Shown: in pieces, positions 43,670 through 53,989 of the stretch | Position numbering within the stretch: position 1 is the stretch's first letter | Layout of the letters: the number at the start of each line of letters is the position of its first letter | DNA from: Rhodocaloribacter litoris | GTDB lineage: Bacteria > Bacteroidota > Rhodothermia > Rhodothermales > ISCAR-4553 | Length of the DNA: 64,000 nucleotides | Direction of reading: 5' to 3' | Assembly (NCBI RefSeq): GCF_011682235.2 | Contig: NZ_CP076718.1 | Location: 3,334,400 to 3,398,399, forward strand | Notes under the pieces: generated by a model | What the model was told of the DNA's origin: nothing | Databases searched by the model: none | Seen by the model: only the letters and a program-made list of their open reading frames with translations | Program-made: the position numbers and the translations under genes

Positions 43670-44653
43670 ATGGAATTTGCCGAACCCGGATGGCTGTGGC
43701 TGCTCGTCCTCGTACCGGTGGTCGGGGCGTGGACGTGGTGGCGGGACCGTCACCGGCCGGGGCTGCGGTTCAGCAACGTGGCGGCGGCCCGGGGGGTCCC
43801 CCCCTCGCACTGGAGCCGCCTGCGGGCGCTGCCGGCCGTGCTCCGCATGACGACGCTCGCGCTCGGCATCCTGGCCCTGGCCCGGCCACAGGAGCGCAAT
43901 GTCACGCGCGAGCGCTTCGCCGAGGGCGTCGACATCATGATGGTGCTCGACACCTCCACCTCCATGCGGGCCCAGGACTTCACCCCGAACCGCTTCGAAG
44001 CCGCCCGCAACGTCGGCGCCGAGTTCATCCGGGGACGCGTCTCCGACCGCATCGGCCTCATCGTCTTCGCTGCCAAGGCCTACACCCAGGCTCCGCTGAC
44101 GCTCGACTATGACTTTCTCCTCGCGATGCTGCGCGAGGTGGAGATCGGGGTCATCGAGGACGGTACGGCCATCGGGACGGCGCTGGCCACGGCCGTCGCC
44201 CGGCTGAAGGACTCCGAGGCCCGGAGCAAGGTCATCATCCTGCTGACCGACGGGCAGAACAACCGGGGCGAAATCAGCCCCGAGACCGCCGCCGAGGTGG
44301 CGGCCACGATGGGGGTGCGCATCTACGCCATCGGGGTCGGCGCCCGCGGCGAGGCCCCCTTCATCGTCGATCACCCGTTCGCCGGCCCGCAGCGCCGCAT
44401 GGTCCCCGTCGAGATCGACGAGGAAATGCTCCAGGCCCTCGCCGAAAAGACCGGCGGGAAATATTTCCGGGCCACGGACAACGAGGCCCTCCGTGCGATC
44501 TACCGCGAGATCGGTGAACTGGAGAAGACCAAGATCGAGGAACGGGTCTATGTGGACCACGAGGAGCGGTATGCGGCGTTTTTGTGGCCTGCCTTCGGGC
44601 TGCTGCTGCTCGAACTGCTCCTGGTCAACACCCGCCTCCGACGCCTGCCGTGA
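43670..44653 (+). CDS. batA: BatA, VWA-domain membrane protein
   Basis: A 327-residue protein. Two N-terminal helices (about 7-22 and 56-72) and one C-terminal helix (about 305-320) place a von Willebrand A domain on the outer face of the inner membrane or in the periplasm. The MIDAS motif is D94-T-S-T-S98 (VLDTSTSM), with the downstream Thr and LLTDGQNNRG elements intact, so a divalent metal should be bound. Bat proteins were linked to oxygen tolerance in Bacteroides. It is followed, after a 121-base gap, by its paralogue batB. Confidence 0.92.
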   Translation: MEFAEPGWLWLLVLVPVVGAWTWWRDRHRPGLRFSNVAAARGVPPSHWSRLRALPAVLRMTTLALGILALARPQERNVTRERFAEGVDIMMVLDTSTSMRAQDFTPNRFEAARNVGAEFIRGRVSDRIGLIVFAAKAYTQAPLTLDYDFLLAMLREVEIGVIEDGTAIGTALATAVARLKDSEARSKVIILLTDGQNNRGEISPETAAEVAATMGVRIYAIGVGARGEAPFIVDHPFAGPQRRMVPVEIDEEMLQALAEKTGGKYFRATDNEALRAIYREIGELEKTKIEERVYVDHEERYAAFLWPAFGLLLLELLLVNTRLRRLP

Positions 44654-44731
44654 TCACGGGGGAGCGAGATGTGTCGATGGATGCAGGCGGGAGGAAAGGT
44701 GTCGTACGCTGTAAAAAGTTGACAATGTTCA

Positions 44732-44756
44732 ATTTGTAATCTGCCATTTGCAATCT
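44732..44756. repeat. AT-rich spacer with a short direct repeat between batA and batB
   Basis: ATTTGTAATCT (44732-44742) and ATTTGCAATCT (44746-44756) repeat at a 14-base period within a stretch (44711-44760) that is far richer in A and T than its surroundings. It may be an internal promoter or a regulatory site inside the operon. Confidence 0.45.
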
Positions 44757-44774
44757 TCTTAGGTCTAACCCGAC

Positions 44775-45842
44775 ATGGACTGGCTGCATCCGTCATACCT
44801 CTGGGCGCTGCTGGCGGTGCCGGTGGCCGTGGGACTGTTCCTGTGGGCGGCATGGCGCCGGCGTGAGGGATTCCGGCGGCTGGGTGATCCGGCGCTGGTG
44901 GCGCGCCTGGCGGTGGTCGTCAGCCCGCGCCGGCGGCGATGGAAGGCGGCCCTCCTCGTCCTCGGCGTGCTCTTGCTGGGGGTGGCACTGTCCGGGCCCC
45001 GTTTCGGGACGCAGCTGCGCGAGGTCAAGCGCGAAGGCGTGGATCTGGTCATCGCGCTCGACGTCTCCCTCTCGATGCGGGCCGAAGACGTGGCGCCGAA
45101 CCGGCTCGCCCGGGCCAAGAACGAGATCAAGAAGCTGCTCGACACACTACGGGGCGACCGGGTGGGGCTGGTCCTCTTCGCCGGAGACGCCTTCATCCAG
45201 TGCCCGCTGACGACCGACTATAACGCCCTGCGCCTTTTCCTCGACGTGGCCGACCCCACGCTCATTCCCACTCCCGGCTCCGACTTCGGCGCGGCGTTGC
45301 GCACCGCCCTGAAAGCCTTCGAGAACACCCCGGCCGCGCCCGACGCCCCGCGTACCCGTGCCCTGCTCGTCGTCTCCGACGGGGAGAGCCATACCCCTCT
45401 CCACGACGACCTCCTCGACGAGCTGCGGCGGGCCGGCATCGTCGTCTTCGCCGCCGGGGTGGGCGAGACGGAAGGCACCGTCATCCCGCTTTACCGTGCC
45501 GGGCGGCGCGTCGAATACAAGAAGGACCGCGAAGGGCGCGTCGTCACGACACGGCTCGAAGAGGAAACCCTGAAGACGCTGGCCGAGGAGGGCGCCTATT
45601 TCCGCATCGCCCGCACCTCCAGCTCGCTCGGCAAGCTGGCGGCGGCGCTCGAAGACCTGGACAGGACGGAGTTCGGGCGGGAGCAGTTTGAGGCGTATGA
45701 GGAACGGTACCAGTGGCCGCTGGCGCTGGCGCTGTTGCTGCTCGTGGCCGAATACCTGATCGGCGACCGGCGTCGCCGCCCGGGGCCCGGATCGTATACG
45801 GGAACGCTTTTCGCCGCCGACGCCGGCGGCAACGTCAACTGA
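44775..45842 (+). CDS. batB: BatB, VWA-domain membrane protein
   Basis: A 355-residue paralogue of BatA with the same layout: N-terminal helices (about 8-25 and 57-73), VWA domain, C-terminal helix (about 312-328). The MIDAS is D96-V-S-L-S100 (ALDVSLSM), and LLVVSDGESH supplies the later metal-site Asp. The C-terminal tail is Arg/Pro-rich and faces the cytoplasm. It is followed within 15 bases by batC. Confidence 0.92.
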   Translation: MDWLHPSYLWALLAVPVAVGLFLWAAWRRREGFRRLGDPALVARLAVVVSPRRRRWKAALLVLGVLLLGVALSGPRFGTQLREVKREGVDLVIALDVSLSMRAEDVAPNRLARAKNEIKKLLDTLRGDRVGLVLFAGDAFIQCPLTTDYNALRLFLDVADPTLIPTPGSDFGAALRTALKAFENTPAAPDAPRTRALLVVSDGESHTPLHDDLLDELRRAGIVVFAAGVGETEGTVIPLYRAGRRVEYKKDREGRVVTTRLEEETLKTLAEEGAYFRIARTSSSLGKLAAALEDLDRTEFGREQFEAYEERYQWPLALALLLLVAEYLIGDRRRRPGPGSYTGTLFAADAGGNVN

Positions 45843-45855
45843 TCGCGTGCAGACC

Positions 45856-46602
45856 ATGTGGATCCGAACGCTCATGTTCTTCGTCGTCTTGCAGGCCGTG
45901 GCGCCCGCGCCGGGCGGCGACGGGTCGAGGCAGGGACGGCGCGGCAATGCGCTGTACCGGCAAGAGGACTATGCCGGGGCGGCCGCCGCCTACCGGGACG
46001 GGCTGGCTGCTTCCGAAGGACGCGGCCCCGGATTCGTCCGCAGCGGGCTCTTCAACAACCTGGGAGCGGCCCTCTACCGGAGCGAAGACTATGAAGCCGC
46101 TGCCGAAGCCTTCCGGAACGCGATGGGCGCCGCCGTGGCCGACGCCGACTTTGCACGGGCCGCCTACAATGCGGGCAACGCCGCCATGCGACGGGAGGAC
46201 CTGCAGGCCGCCGTCGACCGCTACCGGCAGGCGCTCCTGGCGAACCCCGACGACGAGGACGCCAAATTCAACTACGAGTTTGCCCGGCGTCGCCTTGACG
46301 AGCAGCAACGATCCCGGCAGCAACAGAACCGGCCACAGGAACAGCAGCCGGATCAGGAAACACCACAGGATACGGGCCGGCAACCGCCGCCGCAGGAACA
46401 GCCGGACCAGGAAGGGCAGCCGGAGCCGGGACCGCAACAGCAGGGACAGGACCAGCCCCAGCCACGTCCCCCCGCACCGGACGCGCTGAGCCGGGAAGAG
46501 GCGGAGCGCATCCTGCAGGCCCTCCAGAACGACGAAGCGCAGCTTTTGCGCCAGGTGCAGCAGATGAAAACCCCGCCGCGCCGGGTTGAGAAAGACTGGT
46601 GA
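45856..46602 (+). CDS. batC: BatC, TPR protein
   Basis: A 248-residue exported TPR protein. A short signal (MWIRTLMFFVVLQAVAPAP) is followed by about three TPR units (GNALYRQEDYAGAAAAYRDG, NLGAALYRSEDYEAAAEAFR, YNAGNAAMRREDLQAAVDRY) and a Gln/Pro/Glu-rich tail (residues about 155-215), probably disordered. TPRs of BatC are thought to hold the Bat proteins together. The ATG at 45856 is preferred over a GTG three codons earlier. It ends 11 bases before the BatD-BatE start. Confidence 0.88.
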   Translation: MWIRTLMFFVVLQAVAPAPGGDGSRQGRRGNALYRQEDYAGAAAAYRDGLAASEGRGPGFVRSGLFNNLGAALYRSEDYEAAAEAFRNAMGAAVADADFARAAYNAGNAAMRREDLQAAVDRYRQALLANPDDEDAKFNYEFARRRLDEQQRSRQQQNRPQEQQPDQETPQDTGRQPPPQEQPDQEGQPEPGPQQQGQDQPQPRPPAPDALSREEAERILQALQNDEAQLLRQVQQMKTPPRRVEKDW

Positions 46603-46613
46603 GCGGGAGACGG

Positions 46614-49298
46614 ATGTCGAAGCGAAAGAGAACAGCGATGAGAAGACTGTGCGGCGCCCTTTCGTGCGGGTCCGTGCTGGTCCTGTGGATCGTGCTCGGG
46701 GTGGCAGCGCAGGCCCAGCCGGTCGTCTCCGCCTCCGTCAGTGAGACGACCATCGGGACGGAGGAGCGGCTGGTCTACACCGTCGAAGTGAAGGGCGGGC
46801 AGCTGGGGCGGGTCGAGCCGCCGGAGCCGCCCGAGACCCGCGGGCTCGTGCTCGTGCAGCAGTTCCCGAGCACCTCGCGCAGCATCTCCCTGGTGGGCGG
46901 GCAGATGGAACAGCGCATCAGCTTTCAGTGGACGTATCAGCCGGTGCGCGAGGGCACGGCACAGATCCTGCCGGCCCGCGTCAAGATCGGCGATGCCGTC
47001 TACCAGACCGAGGCCATCACGGTGACGGTCGTGCCCCAGGCGCAGCGTCCGGCCCGCCCACGCCGCGACCCGTTCGCACGCCTGCTCGACCCCTTTGCCG
47101 CACCCCCGGACGAGCCGCCGGCCGAAGAACCGGCGCCGGAGGACCTGTTCATCCGCGTCATCCCCAGCCGGCAGCAGGCCTATCAGAACGAGCAGGTCAC
47201 CGTCGAATACCAGCTCTTCTTCCGCGAAGGCGTCCAGCTTCGCCAGAGCCGGCTCGCCGACTCGTGGGACGCCGAAGGGTTCTGGCGGGAGGAGTTCGAG
47301 GTGGACACCCGGCCCATCCCGCGCTCGGTCGTCGAAAACGGGTTGCGTTACCACATGATCGTGCTCAAGCGGGCCGCCGTCTTTCCCACGCGCACGGGGG
47401 AGCTGCGGATCGACCCGCTGCGCATCGAGACGGAGGCGATCCTGCCCTCGGCTTCGCGTGATCCCTTCGAACGCTTTTTCAGCCGAACCCGCGGTTTCCG
47501 AACCGTGGAGGTGGCCTCGGCCCCGCTGGTCATCACGGCACGGCCGCTGCCGGACGGGGCCCCGCCCGCTTTCCGGGGGGCGGTCGGGCAGTTCGAGATG
47601 CGCACCACGGTGGACCGGGCCGAGGTGGATCTCGGCGGCTCCGTGCAGCTCCGCGTCACCCTTTCCGGTACCGGCAACCTGGCGACGCTGGCGCCGCCGG
47701 TCTTCAATCCGCCGGGCGTCTTTGAGGTGTACGATCCACAGGTCGATCTCACCATCGACCGGAGCGGTCGTCACATTCGCGGAACGAAGACCTTCACCTA
47801 TGTGCTGGTGCCGCGGTCGAACGGCACCTTCGAACTGCCGCCGGTGACCTTTGCCTTCTTCGATCCCGAGCAGGGGCAGTATCGGACGCTGCGTTCGGCC
47901 CCGCATCCCCTCCACGTGCGGGGGACAATGCCCCGTGCCGCCCCGGCGACGGCCACCTCCGCCGGGCTGCCCGTGGACGACATCGCCGGCCCGCTGGTCC
48001 GGGCGGACGGGTGGGTGAAGACGGGCCGCACGCCCCTGCACCGCCAGCACTGGCCCTACCTGCTGCTCGTGTTGCCGGCGCTGGCGCTCGCCGGCCTGGC
48101 GGCCTACCGGCGGTACGTGACCCGCCTGGCAACCGACGTGGCCTATGCCCGCCGACGCCGGGCCCATCCCGTGGCCCGACGCCATCTGAAACAGGCCGCC
48201 GCCCTGCTCGAGGCGTGTACCCGCGGCAACGAGGCCGAAGCCCGCGCCTTCTATGCCGAGCTGGATCGGGCCGTGCGCGGCTTCGTCGGCAACCGCTTGA
48301 ACGTCGCCGAGGCGGGCCTGACACGCGCCCAGCTCGACGAACGCCTCGCCGCTGCCGGGGTGGCACCCGCCTGCCGGGAGGACCTGCATCGCCTGCTCGA
48401 TGCGTGCGACCACGCCCGCTTCGCCCCCGTTCCCTCCGATCGTGCGGCGATGGAGGAAGCCCTCGACCGGGCCGGACGGCTCATTGTCCTGCTCGACGAG
48501 CAACTCGACCGGCCGCCCGCCCCGGCCACACGACCGGGACCGCGGGTGCTTCTCATGATGGCCGCGCTCGTGCTGTTCGGTGCTGCCCGCGCCCCGGCTC
48601 AGGTGACCGAGGCGGTACGGCACTTCGACGCGGGCAACCGCCTGTACGCCGAAGGCGACTACCGCGGTGCCCTCGAAGCCTACGAGCGTGCCCTGGCCAC
48701 CGGCTTCGCCAGCGGCGCGCTTTACCTGAACCTGGGCAATGCGTATTATCGGCTCGACGAACTCGGCCAGGCTATCCGGTATTACGAGAAGGCCCGGCGG
48801 CTGCTGCCCGAAAGCCGGGAGGTGAGCCACAACCTGCGCATCACCCGCAGCCGTGCCGTCGATCAGTTCTCGCAGGTGCCGGTACCGTTCTGGCGGGGGT
48901 GGTGGCAGAAGGCCGTCGCCGCCCTCGGGGCCCGCGGCTTCTTTCTGGTCGGGCTGTCCGGCTACCTGACGGCTCTCGGCCTGGCCGGCCTGCGGATCTG
49001 GCGAGCGCGGCCGCACGCCTGGCACCGGCGGATGCTCACGCTGGCGGCCCTCGTGGGGGGCGTCGGGCTGGTTGCCGCCTTCGGCGCGTCCGTTGCCGAG
49101 GAGGGCGGGCGAAGGGCGGTCGTCGTCGTCGAGCAGGTCGAGTTGCGGACCCGGCCCGGCGAAACGGGGGAGGCCGCACTCACCGTACACGAGGGGCTCG
49201 TCGTCGACGTCACCGGCGAGGACGGCGGCTGGATCGCCGTGCGGCTGCCCAACGGCGTCACCGGCTGGCTGCGTGCCGGCACCCTCGGGGAGATCTGA
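46614..49298 (+). CDS. BatD-BatE fusion protein
   Basis: An 894-residue protein joining two Bat components. The first part is BatD: signal peptide (to AAQAQ), periplasmic Ig-like domains (about 30-455, including [13 protein letters not shown] and [13 protein letters not shown]), a transmembrane helix ([20 protein letters not shown], about 473-493) and a cytosolic helical region. A second signal-like helix ([19 protein letters not shown], about 640) leads into BatE: TPR repeats ([20 protein letters not shown]), two membrane helices and a C-terminal bacterial SH3 domain ([20 protein letters not shown]). Separate batD and batE genes are usual in Bacteroidota. GGGAG upstream of 46614 supports the start. 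Confidence 0.9.
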   Translation: MSKRKRTAMRRLCGALSCGSVLVLWIVLGVAAQAQPVVSASVSETTIGTEERLVYTVEVKGGQLGRVEPPEPPETRGLVLVQQFPSTSRSISLVGGQMEQRISFQWTYQPVREGTAQILPARVKIGDAVYQTEAITVTVVPQAQRPARPRRDPFARLLDPFAAPPDEPPAEEPAPEDLFIRVIPSRQQAYQNEQVTVEYQLFFREGVQLRQSRLADSWDAEGFWREEFEVDTRPIPRSVVENGLRYHMIVLKRAAVFPTRTGELRIDPLRIETEAILPSASRDPFERFFSRTRGFRTVEVASAPLVITARPLPDGAPPAFRGAVGQFEMRTTVDRAEVDLGGSVQLRVTLSGTGNLATLAPPVFNPPGVFEVYDPQVDLTIDRSGRHIRGTKTFTYVLVPRSNGTFELPPVTFAFFDPEQGQYRTLRSAPHPLHVRGTMPRAAPATATSAGLPVDDIAGPLVRADGWVKTGRTPLHRQHWPYLLLVLPALALAGLAAYRRYVTRLATDVAYARRRRAHPVARRHLKQAAALLEACTRGNEAEARAFYAELDRAVRGFVGNRLNVAEAGLTRAQLDERLAAAGVAPACREDLHRLLDACDHARFAPVPSDRAAMEEALDRAGRLIVLLDEQLDRPPAPATRPGPRVLLMMAALVLFGAARAPAQVTEAVRHFDAGNRLYAEGDYRGALEAYERALATGFASGALYLNLGNAYYRLDELGQAIRYYEKARRLLPESREVSHNLRITRSRAVDQFSQVPVPFWRGWWQKAVAALGARGFFLVGLSGYLTALGLAGLRIWRARPHAWHRRMLTLAALVGGVGLVAAFGASVAEEGGRRAVVVVEQVELRTRPGETGEAALTVHEGLVVDVTGEDGGWIAVRLPNGVTGWLRAGTLGEI

Positions 49299-49365
49299 GG
49301 AAGCCTCCGGGTGCCGCCTCAGGACCTGTTTTCCCCGCCTACAAACCCACAACGCACAGGCAGGC

Positions 49366-50007
49366 ATGGTGGAACCACACGTCTTTCACCGGGACAAAAA
49401 GCCGGGCTGGATCGAGGTGATCTGCGGGTCGATGTTCAGCGGAAAAACCGAGGAACTGATTCGGCGCCTGCGGCGGGCCCGGATCGCCCGGCAGCGCGTC
49501 GAGATCTTCAAACCGGCGCTCGACAACCGCTTTGCCGCCGATGCGGTCGTTTCCCACGACGAAAACGCCATCCCCTCGACCCCCGTCGACGCCGCGGCTC
49601 AGATCCTCCTGTTTGCCGGGCGGGCAGACGTGGTCGGCATCGACGAGGCGCAGTTCTTCGACCTGACGCTGGTGGAGGTGTGCGAACGGCTTGCCCGCGA
49701 CGGCCGGCGGGTGATCGTGGCCGGGCTGGATCAGGACTACCTCGGCCGGCCCTTCGAACCGATTCCCCAGCTCATGGCCGTGGCCGAGTACGTGACGAAA
49801 TTGCATGCGGTATGCGTCGTCTGTGGTGCACCGGCCAATCATTCACAGCGACTCGTCCGTGAGGGGGGGCGGGTGCTGCTCGGCGCCAAGGAAACCTATG
49901 AACCCCGCTGCCGCCGCTGCTTCGATCCTCCGGATGACGAGCCCGCCCCTGCTCCCCGAGATCTGGAGGCAGTGCCGGCCACGCCTCCGGACCTGCGCGG
50001 TGAGTAG
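49366..50007 (+). CDS. tdk: Thymidine kinase
   Basis: A 213-residue type II thymidine kinase that converts thymidine to dTMP. It shows the P-loop [12 protein letters not shown], the DEAQFF motif, the lasso/thymidine-binding region, and a zinc ribbon with CVVC and CRRC. The C-terminal tail is Pro/Asp-rich. The ATG at 49366 begins 67 bases after the Bat operon and could be read through from it. It converges with the minus-strand frd operon. Confidence 0.96.
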   Translation: MVEPHVFHRDKKPGWIEVICGSMFSGKTEELIRRLRRARIARQRVEIFKPALDNRFAADAVVSHDENAIPSTPVDAAAQILLFAGRADVVGIDEAQFFDLTLVEVCERLARDGRRVIVAGLDQDYLGRPFEPIPQLMAVAEYVTKLHAVCVVCGAPANHSQRLVREGGRVLLGAKETYEPRCRRCFDPPDDEPAPAPRDLEAVPATPPDLRGE

Positions 50008-50074
50008 CCCGGGGAGAGGGCGGCACGAACGGTCCGGAGCCGCGGGTCGCCCGGACACGCGACGGCGGTTGTGT

Positions 50075-50575
50075 TCATTCCAGCATTGCCGGGCGGGGGT
50101 ATTCGGGCTCGGGACGGACCTCCGGGTGGCGCATGATGATGCGGGCGCAGGTGTTCCACCGCAGGATGGCGTCGTCGTTGCCTTCGGGGCTGAGCGGTTC
50201 GGCTGCCTCGTAGCGTTCCATGGCCTGCCGGAACCACGCGTAGGCCAGGTGCCCGGCACCGGGGGTGCCCTGCCGGAGGTGGGCCTTGGCCCGCCGCTCG
50301 CAGATGAGGCCGTCGTAGTAGGCCCGGTGGTAGGGGTCTTTCAGGCGTGGCAGCAGGGCGCAGGCGCGCTGGAACGGCTCGCTCAACGTCCGTTCGAACT
50401 GGTCGGTCAGGGCCAGCAGCAGCGTGATGAGGGCGTCCTGGTGCCCGGGTTCCACTTCCAGGATGTCCAGGCAGATGCTTTCGGCCTGCATCGGCTCGTT
50501 GAGCAGGCGGTAGTGGCGGGCTTTTTCCAGCGCCGCCGGGATGCTTTCTCTGCGGATGGGTTTGAGTTCGAACAT
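50075..50575 (-). CDS. TPR-like cytosolic protein at the end of the frd operon
   Basis: A 166-residue protein made mostly of helices with TPR-like spacing (EKARHYRLLNEPMQAESICLDILEVEPGHQDALITLLLAL, cited by its parts RYRLLNEPMQAESICLDILE-like and EVEPGHQDALITLLLAL). It has no signal peptide or metal site. It starts 34 bases after frdD on the same strand and is probably co-transcribed with it. I do not know a function. A role in assembling the reductase is possible from position only. Confidence 0.65.
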   Translation of the reverse strand: MFELKPIRRESIPAALEKARHYRLLNEPMQAESICLDILEVEPGHQDALITLLLALTDQFERTLSEPFQRACALLPRLKDPYHRAYYDGLICERRAKAHLRQGTPGAGHLAYAWFRQAMERYEAAEPLSPEGNDDAILRWNTCARIIMRHPEVRPEPEYPRPAMLE

Positions 50576-50609
50576 GGTACGCCTCCGTGGGGTTGGGGCA
50601 GTTCTCGGC

Positions 50610-50957
50610 TCAGAGCTGCCAGAGCAGGATGCCGGCCAGGAGAGAGCCGGCGAGGGCACCACCGTAGCAGAAGGCCAGAATGAGCGTCTCCAGGTGTTTG
50701 AGCTGGAGGCCGTCGTAGAGGGTGAAGCGGAAACGGTGCGCCCAGTGAAGCAGGGAAAAGGTGATCAGGACGAAGAGAAACAGCCGGGCCGGGAGGGAGG
50801 CGATCCGTGCCCGCAGCGCCTCGTAGCCGGGTGCTTCGACCCAGCCCAGCGGGATAGCCAGGCCGAACAGAAGGAGCAGAACCGGCAGGCACAGCGCCGA
50901 CAGGGTGCCGCCGGCGCTAAAGAACGTCCACCAGAACGGATCGCGCGTTTTCTTCAT
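50610..50957 (-). CDS. frdD: Fumarate reductase membrane anchor subunit D
   Basis: A 115-residue protein with three transmembrane helices matching FrdD of the E. coli-type enzyme (119 residues). The opening DPFWWTFFSAGGTLSALCLP and the HWAHRFRFTLYDGL segment between helices are typical. With FrdC it binds quinol. It has no heme-ligating histidine pattern, in line with heme-free type D quinol:fumarate reductases. It is 15 bases after frdC. Confidence 0.92.
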   Translation of the reverse strand: MKKTRDPFWWTFFSAGGTLSALCLPVLLLLFGLAIPLGWVEAPGYEALRARIASLPARLFLFVLITFSLLHWAHRFRFTLYDGLQLKHLETLILAFCYGGALAGSLLAGILLWQL

Positions 50958-50972
50958 GACGGCGGTTGCGGC

Positions 50973-51389
50973 TTAAGTTGCCAGAAGGAGGCCGGCCAGT
51001 CCCGCCGAGACGACGACCCAGGCCGCGTAATTCAATCCGCGCACGGCGGCATCCGGAATGCGCCGTCCTCCGGCGTGAAGGACCAGGGCGCGGGGGGCCA
51101 GGTTGAACCAGGTGAGGCTGTGGAAGAGCAGCATCAGCACCGTCACCGCATTCAGGATGAGGGCGACCGGTGTTTGCAGCCAGGCCAGGAAGGCCGCGTA
51201 GGCCGCCGGCCCCTGTCCCAGCGCTCGCACCAGGAACAGCAGCTCGAGCGCGCCGAAGGCCACGAACACGCTGGTCAGTTCCCGCGTGATGAAACGGATG
51301 TGGGCGGCCCGGTGCACCCACCAGAAGATCGGCATGCGGCGCTGGTAGAGCCGGGGCTGGTATCGGCGGTATCGCGGCCGGTGCGACAT
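50973..51389 (-). CDS. frdC: Fumarate reductase membrane anchor subunit C
   Basis: A 138-residue three-helix protein matching FrdC (131 residues in E. coli). Conserved are MPIFWWVHRAAHIRFITREL before helix 1, and HSLTWFNLAPRALVL between helices 2 and 3. It anchors FrdAB to the cytoplasmic membrane and forms the quinol site with FrdD. It follows frdB after 57 bases. Confidence 0.92.
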   Translation of the reverse strand: MSHRPRYRRYQPRLYQRRMPIFWWVHRAAHIRFITRELTSVFVAFGALELLFLVRALGQGPAAYAAFLAWLQTPVALILNAVTVLMLLFHSLTWFNLAPRALVLHAGGRRIPDAAVRGLNYAAWVVVSAGLAGLLLAT

Positions 51390-51446
51390 GGCAGGACGTC
51401 TTTTCGTGTTGCGTTTTTCCCTGAAGCCGTTCTCTCTTCCGCACGG

Positions 51447-52196
51447 CTATGTGCCGCGCTGCCAGGGGAGCAGGAAGTGCTTCCACCAGGCCACGGCGGC
51501 GGTAAGCTTGTACCGCTGTATGGCACCGGCCGGGTCGACGCCTTTCGGGCATACCGTAGAGCATTCCCCCACGAACGTGCATTCCCAGATGCCGTCGTCC
51601 TGCGAGAGCACGTCGGTCCGTTGCCGGAAGCCCTCGTCCCGGCTGTCCAGGTTGTAGCGCTGGGCCAGGGCGATGGCAGCCGGTCCGATGAACGTCGGTT
51701 CCAGCCCGTAGACCGGGCAGGCGGCGTAGCAGAGCAGGCAGTTGATGCACATGCTGTATGGTTTGTATTCGGCCAGCTGGGCGGGGGTCTGCAGGTATTC
51801 CCCTGCGCTCACGGGTTGCTCCTCGTGCCGGATGAGCCAGGGATGGACGCGGTTCAACTTCTCCATGAAATCCGTCATCAGGATGACGAGGTCGCGCACG
51901 ACCGGGAAGTTTGCCAGGGGCTCGACGCGGATGGGGCCGGGACGATAGGAGGACAGGAAGGCGCCGCACGTGAGTACCGGCGTGCCGTTGACCATCATCC
52001 CACAGCTCCCGCAGACCCCCATCCGGCACGACCATCGGAAGGAGAGCGATCCGTCCAGCTCGTCCTTGATGTAGTTGAGCGCGTCCAGGATGACCCAGTC
52101 CTTCCGGCAGGGGACTTCGTACGCCTGAAAGGCCGGCGCTTCCTCGCGCTCGGGGCGGTAGCGAAAGATTTCCAGGGTGATGGTTTCTTCGGTCAT
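51447..52196 (-). CDS. frdB: Fumarate reductase iron-sulfur subunit
   Basis: A 249-residue electron-transfer subunit. The [2Fe-2S] cluster ligands are in [21 protein letters not shown], the [4Fe-4S] ligands in [12 protein letters not shown], and the [3Fe-4S] ligands in [14 protein letters not shown], all complete. Length and spacing match E. coli FrdB (244). It passes electrons from menaquinol to the flavin in FrdA. It lies 38 bases after frdA. Confidence 0.96.
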   Translation of the reverse strand: MTEETITLEIFRYRPEREEAPAFQAYEVPCRKDWVILDALNYIKDELDGSLSFRWSCRMGVCGSCGMMVNGTPVLTCGAFLSSYRPGPIRVEPLANFPVVRDLVILMTDFMEKLNRVHPWLIRHEEQPVSAGEYLQTPAQLAEYKPYSMCINCLLCYAACPVYGLEPTFIGPAAIALAQRYNLDSRDEGFRQRTDVLSQDDGIWECTFVGECSTVCPKGVDPAGAIQRYKLTAAVAWWKHFLLPWQRGT

Positions 52197-52234
52197 GGCG
52201 TGCTGTTGTGGAGGGGTGGGTGCCGTGGGTGCGG

Positions 52235-53989
52235 CTATCGCCCGTAGACCCGTTCGCCCGGGGGCCAGCGGGTAATGACCACGTCCTTGTAGTCGATCCG
52301 GGGCGGGCCGTCGTTCGTGCGATAGGCCAGGGAGTGCTTGAGGAACCGCTCATCGTCGCGGCCGGGGTGGTCGGTACGCTGGTGGGCGCCCCGGCTTTCG
52401 GTGCGGGCCAGGGCGCTGTGTGCGATGGTCTCGGCCACGTCGAGCATGCCGTCGAGTTCGAGGGCGGCCACGAGTTCGGTGTTGAAGGTGAGGCTGCGGT
52501 CGTCGAGGCGGAGGTGGTTGAAGCGTGCGCGCAGCTCCGCCAGCTTCTCACAGGTCCGTTTCAGGTCATCGGCGTGGCGGTAGATGCCGGCGCCGGTTTC
52601 CATCGCCTCCTGCATCTCCCGGCGCAGCCGGGCCACCCGCTCCGTGCCGTCCTCCTTGCGGAGGAAAGCCCGGGTGAGCCGGGCCTGCTCGTCGACCCCC
52701 TGTTTTTCGAGGGCGACCACGTCGAGGTCCGGATGAGCAGCGGCGTAGGCGGCGGCCGCCCGTCCGGCGCGGGCGCCGAAGACCAGCAGCTCGGTCAGCG
52801 AGTTGGAGCCGAGCCGGTTGGCGCCGTTGATCGAGACGCAGGCGGTCTCCCCGGCGGCGAACAGGCCCGGGAGGGCGGTGGCGCCGTCGAGGTCGGTGTC
52901 GATTCCGCCCATGAAGTAGTGAACCACGGGCCGTACCGGGATCGGCTCGTCGACCGGGTCGATGCCGGCGTACTTGCGTGCCAGCTCGCGCACGAAGGGG
53001 ATCTTTTCGTTGATCCGTTTTTCCCCGAGGTGGCGCAGGTCCAGCAGCACCACGTCGCCGTAGGGACCGGGGAGGGTACGGCCTTTTCGTTGTTCCTGGA
53101 CGAAAGCCTGGCTGAGCCGGTCACGCGGGCCGAGTTCCATGCTCTTCTTGACCGGATGGCGCGGGTCGGTCACGTCCAGCGGGGTTCCCAGGTCGTAATC
53201 CTGGAGGTAACGATATCCGTCTTTGTTGACGAGGATGCCGCCTTCGCCGCGGGCGGCTTCGGTGATCAGGATACCGGTGCCGGGCAGGCCGGTGGGGTGG
53301 TACTGGACGAACTCCATGTCCTTCAGCGGAACGCCGGCGCGGTAGGCCAGGGCCATGCCATCGCCGGTTTTGATGGCCCCGTTCGTGGTGAAGGGGAAGA
53401 CGCGCCCGGCGCCGCCGGTGCAGAGGATGGTGGCCCGGGCGGCCAGCACGTGCACCCGTCCCGTCTGCAACTCCAGGGCCGCCACGCCCTGGCACCGCCC
53501 GTCCTCGACCAGCAACCGGGTGACGAACCACTCGTCGTAGGGCGTGATGTTGTCGTACTTGAGCGAGGTCTGGAACAGGGTATGCAGCAGGTGGAAGCCC
53601 GTCTTGTCCGCGGCGAACCAGGTGCGCTCGATCTTCATGCCGCCGAAGGGCCGGACGGCCACCCGGCCGCCGGGTTCGCGACTCCAGGGGCATCCCCAGT
53701 GTTCGAGGCGCAACAGCTCCCGGGGCGCCTCCGCCACGAACAGTTCCACCGCGTCCTGATCGACGAGCCAGTCGCCCCCGGCGATGGTGTCCAGCGCGTG
53801 GGCCTCGAAGCTGTCGTGCTCCTTGATGACGGCCGCCGCGCCTCCTTCGGCGGAGACAGTGTGGCTGCGCATCGGATAGACCTTGCTCACCAGGGCCACG
53901 TCCAGCGACGGGTTGGCTTCGACCACCGCGATGGCCGCCCGCAGGCCGGCTCCACCTCCCCCGACGATGACCACGTCGTGTTCCGGCAT
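52235..53989 (-). CDS. frdA: Fumarate reductase flavoprotein subunit
   Basis: A 584-residue catalytic subunit. The FAD-binding start [19 protein letters not shown] is followed by His43 in [14 protein letters not shown], the covalent FAD link. The active-site region [21 protein letters not shown] contains the catalytic Arg. C-terminal EHWGCP-type and RANRLG-type elements ([18 protein letters not shown]) are present. It reduces fumarate to succinate on the cytoplasmic side. This is the first gene of a minus-strand frdABCD operon, read from a perfect sigma-70-type promoter 85 bases upstream. The E. coli-type four-subunit enzyme is uncommon in this phylum. Confidence 0.95.
   Translation of the reverse strand: MPEHDVVIVGGGGAGLRAAIAVVEANPSLDVALVSKVYPMRSHTVSAEGGAAAVIKEHDSFEAHALDTIAGGDWLVDQDAVELFVAEAPRELLRLEHWGCPWSREPGGRVAVRPFGGMKIERTWFAADKTGFHLLHTLFQTSLKYDNITPYDEWFVTRLLVEDGRCQGVAALELQTGRVHVLAARATILCTGGAGRVFPFTTNGAIKTGDGMALAYRAGVPLKDMEFVQYHPTGLPGTGILITEAARGEGGILVNKDGYRYLQDYDLGTPLDVTDPRHPVKKSMELGPRDRLSQAFVQEQRKGRTLPGPYGDVVLLDLRHLGEKRINEKIPFVRELARKYAGIDPVDEPIPVRPVVHYFMGGIDTDLDGATALPGLFAAGETACVSINGANRLGSNSLTELLVFGARAGRAAAAYAAAHPDLDVVALEKQGVDEQARLTRAFLRKEDGTERVARLRREMQEAMETGAGIYRHADDLKRTCEKLAELRARFNHLRLDDRSLTFNTELVAALELDGMLDVAETIAHSALARTESRGAHQRTDHPGRDDERFLKHSLAYRTNDGPPRIDYKDVVITRWPPGERVYGR

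Noticed and set aside
41252-44560. Long antisense open frame across the Bat operon
   Set aside because: It mirrors BatD-like, sirtuin and BatA genes. The translation is rich in Gly, His and Arg and has no domain.
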